Of a DNA stretch of 64,000 nt, positions 39,200 to 48,276 are shown piece by piece. A program made the translations under genes and the position numbers. Source of the DNA: Cupriavidus nantongensis (GTDB lineage: Bacteria; Pseudomonadota; Gammaproteobacteria; Burkholderiales; Burkholderiaceae). The DNA lies in assembly GCF_001598055.1 (NCBI RefSeq), contig NZ_CP014844.1, positions 4,119,642 to 4,183,641 on the forward strand, in the 5' to 3' direction. Each line of letters starts with the position of its first letter. The stretch's first letter is position 1. A model generated the notes under the pieces. That model was not told where the DNA came from. It did no database searches and was given only the letters and a program-made list of their open reading frames with translations.

Positions 39200-39221
39200 C
39201 AAGCGAAATATTGTTTGTCAG
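39193..39221 (-). promoter_or_regulatory. putative promoter of the hydantoinase operon
   Basis: On the minus strand CTGACA (39216-39221) is followed after 17 bp by TTGTAT (39193-39198). The -35 is good, the -10 weak. Just upstream lies the palindrome TGCATATGCA (39228-39237). Confidence 0.4.
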
Positions 39222-39279
39222 TGAGGATGCATATGCATGCTGGATATTGTTGCGGGTAAACACCTAGATATCGCACGGC

Positions 39280-39321
39280 AAAAAAAACGGCGCATGCCCG
39301 AAGGCATGCGCCGTTTTTTTT
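39280..39321 (-). terminator. rho-independent terminator of purM
   Basis: Perfect hairpin with 11-bp GC-rich stem CGGCGCATGCC / GGCATGCGCCG, closed on the minus strand by a TTCG tetraloop and flanked by eight A and eight T residues. It lies 18 bp after the purM stop. Confidence 0.92.
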
Positions 39322-39339
39322 ATCGATGCTGAAGTAGCG

Positions 39340-40392
<1,053 letters not shown>

Positions 40393-40490
40393 GGGAACCT
40401 GCTTGTCCTGGAGGAAATAAAGTGAGGAATTCGGCGCTCGGGCCACCGTCGCTTCCGGCGCGTGGCATCGGAAGGCGGGCGCGAGTCCAG

Positions 40491-40496
40491 TAGAAT
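40491..40496 (+). promoter_or_regulatory. -10-like element before the PerM-family gene
   Basis: TAGAAT followed by CGC, 87 bp before the ATG at 40584. No -35 match. Confidence 0.4.
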
Positions 40497-40583
40497 CGCA
40501 ATTTTAACGGATAGAGGCCCCCCGCTTCCAGTTTCCGGCGAGATCGCGCCGCAAACCGCGCTGCCGCCCTCCTGCAACCCCTG

Positions 40584-41654
40584 ATGAATGCCCCGCTGTT
40601 GAACCAAGAGGCCAAGCGCATCCTGCTGTGGATCGTCGTGGCCGTGGCGCTGTTCGCCGCCATTATCGCGCTGGCGCCGGTGCTGACCCCGTTCCTGTTC
40701 GCATTCATCTTCGCCTATATCCTCAACCCCGGCGTCGACTGGCTGCAGCGCCGCCGCGTGCCGCGCGCGATCGGCGTGACGCTGATGATCCTGCTGCTGA
40801 CGGTGGTCTGCGTGATGCTGGTGCTGCTGCTGATCGCGGTGCTCCAGCGCGAGATCCCGCAGGTGCGCGAGCAACTGCCGATCCTGCTGAAGAAGCTCAA
40901 TTCGGTGGTGTCGCCGCGGCTGGCCGAGTTCGGCGTGCGCGTGCGCTTCGACTTCCCCGGCCTGCGCAACATGATGTCGGACCGCTTCGCCGCCAGCCCG
41001 GAAGACCTGCTGGTGGTGCTGCTGAACTACGTCAAGATGTCGGGTTCGGCGCTGATCACGGTGGCGGGCATCGTCTTTATCGTGCCGATCGTCATGTTCT
41101 ACCTGATGATGGACTGGCACATGGTGATGCGCCGCATCGAGGGCGTGGTGCCGCGCCGCTGGGTGCCCAAGGTGCGCGAGCTGACCAACGAGACCGACGC
41201 GCTGCTGTCGCAGTACCTGCGCGGCCAGATCCTGGTGATGGTGATCCTGGCGGCGATCTACTCGATCGGGCTGACCATCGCCGGCTTCGATATCGGCGTG
41301 CCGGTCGGGGTCTTCACCGGGCTGGCGGTGTTTATCCCGTATATTGGCTTCGGCGTCGGGCTGGTGATGGCGATCCTGGCCGCGCTGCTGCAGTTCGGCA
41401 ACTGGTACGGGCTGGCCGCGGTGGCGGTGGTCTACGGCTTCGGCCAGTTCATCGAGAGCTTCTACCTGACCCCAAGGCTGGTGGGCGAGCGCATCGGCCT
41501 GCACCCGCTGGTGGTGATCTTCGCGCTGCTCGCGTTCGGCCAGCTGTTCGGCTTCTTCGGCGTGCTGCTGGCGCTGCCGACCTGCGCCGTGCTGCTGGTG
41601 GGGGCGCGCCAGCTGCGGCGGGTTTACCTGGCCAGCGATCTCTATCGAAAATAA
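40584..41654 (+). CDS. AI-2E/PerM family membrane protein
   Basis: Polytopic inner-membrane protein of 356 residues from the AI-2 exporter-like (UPF0118/PerM) family. About eight hydrophobic helices; family features are APVLTPFLFAFIFAYILNP near the start, VPIVMFYLMMDW mid-protein and the tail FIESFYLTPRLVGERIGLHPL. The relatives include transporters of AI-2, Na+/H+ and unknown solutes, so the substrate is open. Position between purM and hda is typical for Ralstonia/Cupriavidus. Confidence 0.9.
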   Translation: MNAPLLNQEAKRILLWIVVAVALFAAIIALAPVLTPFLFAFIFAYILNPGVDWLQRRRVPRAIGVTLMILLLTVVCVMLVLLLIAVLQREIPQVREQLPILLKKLNSVVSPRLAEFGVRVRFDFPGLRNMMSDRFAASPEDLLVVLLNYVKMSGSALITVAGIVFIVPIVMFYLMMDWHMVMRRIEGVVPRRWVPKVRELTNETDALLSQYLRGQILVMVILAAIYSIGLTIAGFDIGVPVGVFTGLAVFIPYIGFGVGLVMAILAALLQFGNWYGLAAVAVVYGFGQFIESFYLTPRLVGERIGLHPLVVIFALLAFGQLFGFFGVLLALPTCAVLLVGARQLRRVYLASDLYRK

Positions 41655-41720
41655 CGGCTGCTGCCACTGCCCGCCACCCGCTGCAGCTCCACGAATCTAA
41701 GCCGAAGTTAGCCATACGTC

Positions 41721-42428
41721 ATGTCCCCGCGTCCCAAGCAACTGTCGCTCGAGCTGGGCAGCCCGCCGCCTTCGACCTTCGAGAATTTCGTGGTGGCGTC
41801 CAACCGCGAGGCGGTGCAGCGGCTGCGCGAGCTGCCGCCCGCGCTGGCGCAGGAGCATGCCAGCGACCGCCTGATCTACCTGTGGGGCGAGGTCGGCTGC
41901 GGCCGCACCCACCTGCTGCATGCGGTGTGCGAGGCCGGGCCGCAACATGGCATCCGCTGCCGCTACCTGAGCCCGCACCACCCGCTGTCCGATTTCATGT
42001 TCGACCCGTGGTGCCAGCTCTATACCGTCGATGACGTCGAGCTGCTCGACGAGGCGCGCCAGATCGCGGTGTTCTCGCTCTACAACGAGGTGCGCGCGCA
42101 CGGGCGCACCGCGCTGGTGGTGGCGGGCGGCCTGGCGCCGCGCGCGATGCCGGTGCGCGAAGACCTGCGCACCCGGCTGGGCTGGGGCCTGGTGTACCAG
42201 GTCGCGCCGTTGTCGGACGACGACAAGAAGGCCGCCGTGCTGCATGCGGCACGCGAGCGCGGCCTGCAGCTGTCGCCCGAGATCACGCACTGGCTGGTGA
42301 CGCGGCATTACCGCGACATGCCCAGCCTGATGGCGCTGCTGGACGCGCTCGACACCTATTCGCTCGAGCGCAAGCGGCCGGTCACGCTGCCGCTGCTGCG
42401 CGAGATGTTCGCCGAATTCCGGGATTAG
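41721..42428 (+). CDS. hda: DnaA regulatory inactivator Hda
   Basis: AAA+ protein of 235 residues homologous to DnaA domain III; with the sliding clamp it stimulates ATP hydrolysis by DnaA to prevent re-initiation. The N-terminal clamp-binding motif QLSLEL (residues 7-12) is present, followed by FENFVVASNREAV, the P-loop GEVGCGRTHLL, the DDVELLDEARQ Walker B region and LRTRLGWGLVYQV. Most relatives keep a degenerate P-loop as here. ATG at 41721, followed by a HAD-phosphatase gene. Confidence 0.94.
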   Translation: MSPRPKQLSLELGSPPPSTFENFVVASNREAVQRLRELPPALAQEHASDRLIYLWGEVGCGRTHLLHAVCEAGPQHGIRCRYLSPHHPLSDFMFDPWCQLYTVDDVELLDEARQIAVFSLYNEVRAHGRTALVVAGGLAPRAMPVREDLRTRLGWGLVYQVAPLSDDDKKAAVLHAARERGLQLSPEITHWLVTRHYRDMPSLMALLDALDTYSLERKRPVTLPLLREMFAEFRD

Positions 42429-42488
42429 GCGATGGCCCACGGCCCCTCCCCGGCACCGATGCTCCCCTACCCCCATCCTGCCTTCAGG

Positions 42489-42494
42489 TAAAAT
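42489..42494 (+). promoter_or_regulatory. -10-like element directly before the HAD phosphatase gene
   Basis: TAAAAT followed by CGCCGCCC and the ATG at 42503. Transcription from it would start at the codon, another possible leaderless mRNA. Confidence 0.45.
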
Positions 42495-42502
42495 CGCCGC
42501 CC

Positions 42503-43177
42503 ATGAATCTGGCACTCTTTGACCTCGACCACACCCTGATCCCGACCGACAGCGACCATGAATGGGGCCGTTTCCTGGTCCGCCTGGGCGTCGTCGACGA
42601 GGTAATCTACCGGCAGAAGAACGATGAGTTCTACGGCCACTACAAGGCCGGCACGCTCGATATCCAGGCCTTCCTGCGCTTTGCGCTGGCGCCGCTGGCG
42701 GCCAACCCGCGCGACCGGCTCGATGCCATGCGGGTGCGCTTCATGCACGAGGTGATCGACCCGGTGATCACGCCGCAGGCGCGCGCGCTGGTCTACAAGC
42801 ACCTCGAGGCCGGCGACCTGTGCGCCGTGGTCACCGCCACCAACAGCTTCGTCACCGCGCCGATCGCCGCCGCCTTCGGCATCAAGCACCTGATCGCGAC
42901 CGAGCCGGCCACCGTCGACGGCAAGCCCGAGAGCCAGTTCACCGGCGAGGTCTTCGGCGTGCCCAGCTTCCGCGAAGGCAAGATCACCCGCGTCGAGGCC
43001 TGGCTCAAGGCCCAGGGCGCGGGCTGGGACAACTTCGAGACCACCACCTTCTACAGCGACTCGGCCAACGACCTGCCCCTGCTGGAAAAGGTCTCCGAGC
43101 CGATCGCCACCAACCCGGACGATCGCCTGCGCCACCACGCCGCCGCGGCCGGCTGGCGCATCATGGATCTGTTCTGA
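42503..43177 (+). CDS. HAD-superfamily IB phosphatase, SerB-like
   Basis: A 224-residue haloacid-dehalogenase phosphatase with motif I FDLDHTLIPTDSD (nucleophile D8, acid D10), motif II TATNSF and motif III/IV FREGKITRV with YSDSANDLPLL. It resembles phosphoserine phosphatase-like HAD-IB enzymes that act on various phosphomonoesters; the hda-HAD-pcnB order is conserved in Ralstonia/Cupriavidus. Substrate not assignable. Its stop is one base from the pcnB GTG. Confidence 0.9.
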   Translation: MNLALFDLDHTLIPTDSDHEWGRFLVRLGVVDEVIYRQKNDEFYGHYKAGTLDIQAFLRFALAPLAANPRDRLDAMRVRFMHEVIDPVITPQARALVYKHLEAGDLCAVVTATNSFVTAPIAAAFGIKHLIATEPATVDGKPESQFTGEVFGVPSFREGKITRVEAWLKAQGAGWDNFETTTFYSDSANDLPLLEKVSEPIATNPDDRLRHHAAAAGWRIMDLF

Positions 43178-43178
43178 C

Positions 43179-44708
43179 GTGATCAAGAAGCTCATTACCC
43201 GGCTGCTGGGCAAACCCGGCCCCAAGCAGCGCCGTACCGGCCGCGCCCATACGCCGCGCATCGTCAACGTCGACGAACACCGGATCGACCCGACGCTGCT
43301 GTCGCGCAATGCCGTCAAGGTCACCTCGACGCTGCAGCAGGCCGGCTACCAGGCCTATATCGTCGGCGGCGCCGTGCGCGACCTGCTGCTCGGCATCAAG
43401 CCCAAGGACTTCGACGTCGCCACCAACGCCACGCCCGAGCAGGTGCAGTCGCTGTTCCGGCGCTCGCGCATCATCGGCCGGCGCTTCCAGATCGTGCACG
43501 TGACCTTCTACGGCGGGCGCGAGCAGGAGATCATCGAGGTCTCGACCTTCCGCGCGCTGGTCGACGCCATCGCCAGCGAGACCCTGCCCGAAGGCCGGCG
43601 CCTGAAGCGCGCCGAGCTCGACAGCAAGACCCATGCGATCGATGCCTCGGGCCGCGTGCTGCGCGACAACGTGTGGGGCTCGCAGGCCGAAGACGCGGAA
43701 CGCCGCGACTTCACCATCAACGCGATGTACTACGACCCGGCCGCGCAGACCGTGCATGACTACCATCACGGCATGGAAGACATCCGCGCGCGCCTGCTGC
43801 GCATGATCGGCGACCCGGCCACGCGCTACCGCGAAGACCCGGTGCGGATGCTGCGCGTGGTGCGCTTCGCCGCCAAGACCGGCTTCGACATCGACGAGGC
43901 CACGCGCCTGCCGATCGCCGGCCTGGCCGAGCTGATCCACAACGTGCCGAGCGCGCGCCTGTTCGACGAGATGCTCAAGCTGCTGATGTCCGGACACGCC
44001 TGGGCCTCGCTGCAGGAGCTGCGCAAGGCGGGCCTGCACAAGGGCCTGCTGCCGCTGCTGGACGTGGCGCTGGAGCAGCCCATGGGCCAGCGCTTCGTGC
44101 AGCTGGCGCTGGACAACACCGACCGCCGCGTGCAGGCCGGCAAGCCGGTGTCGCCGGGCTTCCTGTTCGCCGCGCTGCTGTGGCACCACGTGCTGCAGCG
44201 CTGGAACCAGCTGCGCGACGAGGGCGAGCACGCCATCGCCGCGCTCAACACGGCCATGGACACGGTGCTGGAAAAGCAGACCGGCCAGCTCGCGATCCAG
44301 CGCCGCTTCGTCATCGACATGCGCGATATCTGGGGCATGCAGCCGCGCTTCGAGAAGCGCGTGGGCCGCATGCCGTTCCGGCTGCTGGAGTCGCCGCGCT
44401 TCCGCGCCGGCTACGATTTCCTGGTGCTGCGCTGCCAGTCCGGCGAGCTGCCGGAAGAGCTGGGCGCGTGGTGGAACGATTTCCAGAACGCCGAGCCGCA
44501 CGAGCGCGAAGACCTGATCGACGCGGTGCGCAGCACGCGCGCCCAGGGTGGGGGCCAGGGTGGCGCCCAGGGCGCGGAAGGCGAAGGCCCGGCGCGCAAG
44601 AAGCGCCGCCGGCGCGGTCCGCGGAAATCGGATAAAGTTTCTTCCCGGAGCGACTCGGACGCGGGCGAGGCAGCACATGCCGTCCCCGGCCAGCCGGAGG
44701 AAACGTAA
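43179..44708 (+). CDS. pcnB: poly(A) polymerase I
   Basis: Class II nucleotidyltransferase that adds 3' poly(A) tails to RNA, promoting decay. The 509-residue protein has the catalytic GGAVRDLLLGIKPKDFDVATNA region (D-x-D), RRDFTINAM and RMLRVVRFAAKTGF. Start is GTG at 43179, one base after the HAD stop. The C-terminal 70 residues are Gln/Gly-rich then strongly basic (ARKKRRRRGPRK), consistent with RNA binding. folK starts immediately at the stop, so the genes form a tight operon. Confidence 0.95.
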   Translation: MIKKLITRLLGKPGPKQRRTGRAHTPRIVNVDEHRIDPTLLSRNAVKVTSTLQQAGYQAYIVGGAVRDLLLGIKPKDFDVATNATPEQVQSLFRRSRIIGRRFQIVHVTFYGGREQEIIEVSTFRALVDAIASETLPEGRRLKRAELDSKTHAIDASGRVLRDNVWGSQAEDAERRDFTINAMYYDPAAQTVHDYHHGMEDIRARLLRMIGDPATRYREDPVRMLRVVRFAAKTGFDIDEATRLPIAGLAELIHNVPSARLFDEMLKLLMSGHAWASLQELRKAGLHKGLLPLLDVALEQPMGQRFVQLALDNTDRRVQAGKPVSPGFLFAALLWHHVLQRWNQLRDEGEHAIAALNTAMDTVLEKQTGQLAIQRRFVIDMRDIWGMQPRFEKRVGRMPFRLLESPRFRAGYDFLVLRCQSGELPEELGAWWNDFQNAEPHEREDLIDAVRSTRAQGGGQGGAQGAEGEGPARKKRRRRGPRKSDKVSSRSDSDAGEAAHAVPGQPEET

Positions 44709-45248
44709 ATGACTCTCGCCTTCATCGGCATCGGCGCAAATCTTGGCGATGCCCGCCAGGCCATCAAGGACGCCATCGTGTGCCTGGCCCAGCAGGTCGG
44801 CATCACGGTGCTGGCGCGCTCCTCGCTCTATCGCACCGCGCCGGTCGATGCCGGCGGCGACGACTACTACAACGCGGTGGTCAAGGTGCAGACCTCGTTC
44901 ACCGCAGCGCAGCTGCTGCGCATCTGCCACCACATCGAGGACCAGTTCGGCCGCGAGCGCCCGTTCCGCAACGCGCCGCGCACGCTCGACCTGGACCTGC
45001 TGCTGTTCGGCGACGAACAGCACGACCACGAGCACCTGACCGTGCCGCACCCGCGCCTGACCGAGCGCGCCTTCACGCTGGTGCCGCTGCTGGAACTGGA
45101 CGCCGCGCTGGCGATCCCGGGGCGCGGCCGCGCCGCGGACTACCTGGCCGGCGTGGGCGCGCAGCGCATCGAGAAGGTCTCCACCTGCAAGTGCCTGCGC
45201 ATGCAGGCCGCCGCCGGCGAACCTGGCAATGGCGGCACGCCCGGCTGA
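44709..45248 (+). CDS. folK: 2-amino-4-hydroxy-6-hydroxymethyldihydropteridine pyrophosphokinase
   Basis: HPPK, transfers pyrophosphate from ATP to the pterin in folate synthesis. The 179-residue protein has IGIGANLGDARQAI, SSLYRTAPVDAG, YYNAVVKVQT, the catalytic stretch RNAPRTLDLDLLLFGD and VPHPRLTERAFTLVPL. The ATG directly abuts the pcnB stop. The last 25 residues, with a Cys pair and a Gly tail, are outside the conserved domain. Confidence 0.96.
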   Translation: MTLAFIGIGANLGDARQAIKDAIVCLAQQVGITVLARSSLYRTAPVDAGGDDYYNAVVKVQTSFTAAQLLRICHHIEDQFGRERPFRNAPRTLDLDLLLFGDEQHDHEHLTVPHPRLTERAFTLVPLLELDAALAIPGRGRAADYLAGVGAQRIEKVSTCKCLRMQAAAGEPGNGGTPG

Positions 45249-45304
45249 TCCCGCGCGACGGCGCCCGCGGCGCTGCCATCCTCCTCACTGACGCCCGGAG
45301 CGCC

Positions 45305-45946
45305 ATGCTCGATCACCTGCGCCGCATTGTCGTCGAAGGCCCCGTCGGATCGGGCAAGACCTCGCTGGCCCATCGCCTGGCGCGCACGCTGCAGGCGCAG
45401 GAACTGCCCGACCACGCCCGCCGCAGCCCGTTCCTCGAGCCGTTCTACCGCGACCCCGCGCGCCATGCACTGGCGCTGCAGCTGTGGTGCCTGACCCAGC
45501 GCGCGGTGCAGCTGCAGCAGTGGCAGGCGGGCGTCGCCTCGGGCCAGCGCATGGTCAGCAACTTCCTGATCGCCAAAGACCGCCTGCATGCCGCGCTGAC
45601 GCTGTCCGGGGATGAACTGGCCCTCTACGACGCCATCGCCGCCCGGCTGGCGCTGCCGCCGCAGCGCGCCGACCTGGTGATCGTGCTGCAGGCGACGCCG
45701 TCGCTCTTGCGCGAGCGCATCGTGCGCCGCGGCGAGCCCGGCGAGGCCGGCATCGACGAGCACTACCTGCAGCGCCTGGCCGGCGCCTATGGCGAACTGT
45801 TCCACCGCTACGACGACGCCCCGGTGCTGGTGGTCGACACCGCCCACTTCAATCCGGTGGACAATGACGACGATTTCCGTACACTACTGTCGCGCATCGA
45901 AAACATGCGCGGCCGCAAGGCCTTTCTCAATCTCGCCGCGCCCTGA
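45305..45946 (+). CDS. deoxynucleoside kinase family protein
   Basis: A 213-residue P-loop kinase of the dNK (deoxyadenosine/deoxyguanosine kinase) family: VEGPVGSGKTSLAHRLA at the start, then LWCLTQRAVQLQQWQ, SNFLIAKDRLHAALTL in place of the usual DR-S motif, and the LID-like RIVRRGEPGEAGID. Salvages deoxynucleosides to dNMPs. It lies between folK and panB, a conserved betaproteobacterial arrangement. ATG at 45305, 56 bp after folK. Substrate preference unknown. Confidence 0.87.
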   Translation: MLDHLRRIVVEGPVGSGKTSLAHRLARTLQAQELPDHARRSPFLEPFYRDPARHALALQLWCLTQRAVQLQQWQAGVASGQRMVSNFLIAKDRLHAALTLSGDELALYDAIAARLALPPQRADLVIVLQATPSLLRERIVRRGEPGEAGIDEHYLQRLAGAYGELFHRYDDAPVLVVDTAHFNPVDNDDDFRTLLSRIENMRGRKAFLNLAAP

Positions 45947-46048
45947 CAGGCCCCCTCGCCTGCCAGACACAACACAATAACGACGGCTGTCGTTGCCGTG
46001 CGGGCAGCCCTCCCGGCACCGGCAAGGCCGTCCTACACGGGCACTGCC

Positions 46049-46870
46049 ATGAGCTACCTCCTCGATCCCTCCCGCAAGACCATCACGATTCCCAAACTGC
46101 AGGCGATGCGTGACGCCGGCGAGAAAATCGCCATGCTGACCGCGTACGACTCCAGCTTCGCCGCGCTGCTCGACTACTGTGGCGTCGAGATGATCCTGGT
46201 GGGCGACTCGCTGGGCAATGTGATGCAGGGCCAGCAGACCACGCTGCCGGTCACGCTGGAACAGATGGCCTACCACACCGAATGCGCGGCACGCGGCAAC
46301 CAGACCGCGCTGCTGCTGACCGACCTGCCGTTCGGCACCTATCCGACCCCGGAAGCCGCGTTCGCCAGCGCCGTCACGCTGATGAAGGCCGGCGCGCAGA
46401 TGGTCAAGCTCGAAGGCGGCGACTGGCTGGCGCCGATCGTGAAATTCCTGGTCGAGCGCAGCATCCCGGTGTGCGCGCATATCGGCCTGACGCCGCAGTC
46501 GGTGCACGCGCTGGGCGGCTTCAAGGTGCAGGGCAAGACCGACGCCGGCGCGGCCCAGCTCAGGCGCGACGCGCTCGCGCTGCAGGCCGCCGGCGCCCAG
46601 GTGGTGCTGATGGAGGCGGTGCCGGCCGCGCTGGCCGGCGAGATCACGCAGTCGCTGGCGGTGCCCACCATCGGCATCGGCGCCGGCGCCGACTGCACGG
46701 GCCAGGTGCTGGTGCTGCAGGACATGCTCAACATCTATCCCGGCCGCAAGGCCAAGTTCGTGCGCAACTTCATGGACGGCCAGCCGTCGATCGAGGCCGC
46801 GGTGCGCGCCTACGTGGCCGCCGTCAAGGACGGCAGCTTCCCCGCCGTCGAGCACACCTTCTCCGCCTGA
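46049..46870 (+). CDS. panB: 3-methyl-2-oxobutanoate hydroxymethyltransferase
   Basis: Ketopantoate hydroxymethyltransferase, first step of pantothenate synthesis. The 273 residues include [26 protein letters not shown] (metal-binding aspartate), [14 protein letters not shown] and the conserved end [23 protein letters not shown] at 46049. The window also holds coaBC, a later step of the same route to CoA, but far away. An ABC permease gene starts 4 bp downstream. Confidence 0.97.
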   Translation: MSYLLDPSRKTITIPKLQAMRDAGEKIAMLTAYDSSFAALLDYCGVEMILVGDSLGNVMQGQQTTLPVTLEQMAYHTECAARGNQTALLLTDLPFGTYPTPEAAFASAVTLMKAGAQMVKLEGGDWLAPIVKFLVERSIPVCAHIGLTPQSVHALGGFKVQGKTDAGAAQLRRDALALQAAGAQVVLMEAVPAALAGEITQSLAVPTIGIGAGADCTGQVLVLQDMLNIYPGRKAKFVRNFMDGQPSIEAAVRAYVAAVKDGSFPAVEHTFSA

Positions 46871-46874
46871 CGCG

Positions 46875-47569
46875 GTGGAGATCGGCAGCGCCACCGCCGA
46901 AGCCTTCCGCCTGCTGGCGAGCGGCGACGCCGGGCTGTGGTTCATCGTCTGGACCTCGCTGGTGGTGGCGGTGCTGGGGCTGGCCATTGCCACCGTGCCG
47001 GCCATCGCCGCGGCCTGGCTGATCGCCACGCGGCAGTTCCCGGGCCGGCGCGCGGTGGTGGTGGTGGCGCAGGCCTTCCTGTCGTTCCCGACCGTGCTGG
47101 TCGGGCTGATCCTCTATTTGCTGTTCACGCGCCAGGGGCCGCTGGGCAGCCTGCACCTGCTGTTCACCCCGGCCGGCATGGTGCTGGGGCAGGCCGTGAT
47201 CGGCTTCCCGGTGGTGCTGGCGTTTGCGCTGTCGACGCTGCAGGGCGCCGACGTGCGCCTGCGCGAAACCGCCTGGGTGCTGGGCGCCGGCCGCTGGCGC
47301 ACCTTCGTCACGGTACTGCGCGAACTGCGCTTCGGGCTGATGGCGGCGGTGGTCGCCGGCTTTGGCCGGGTCATTGCCGAAGTGGGCTCGGCGCTGATGA
47401 TCGGCGGCAATATCGAGGGCTCGACCCGCACCATCACCACGGCGATCGCGCTGGAAACCAGCAAGGGCGAATTCGCGCAGGGCATTGCGCTGGGCCTGGT
47501 GCTGGTGGCGCTGGCGCTGCTGGTCAATATCGGCATGGCCTGGCTGCAGGGTGCCGGAGGCTTTCGCCG

Positions 47570-47573
<4 letters not shown>
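46875..47573 (+). CDS. ABC transporter permease, tungstate/molybdate (TupB-like) type
   Basis: Inner-membrane permease of 232 residues with five or six helices. It resembles TupB: FLSFPTVLVGLILYLLFTR early and the EAA-like loop ETAWVLGAGRWRTFVTVLREL, then GFGRVIAEVGSALMIGGNI and TRTITTAIALETSKGEFA. GTG start at 46875, 4 bp after panB; its stop overlaps the ATG of the ATPase gene (ATGA). No substrate-binding protein gene (tupA) is adjacent, so oxyanion specificity is inferred from sequence type only. Confidence 0.88.
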
Positions 47574-48268
<695 letters not shown>

Positions 48269-48276
48269 CCACCAGC

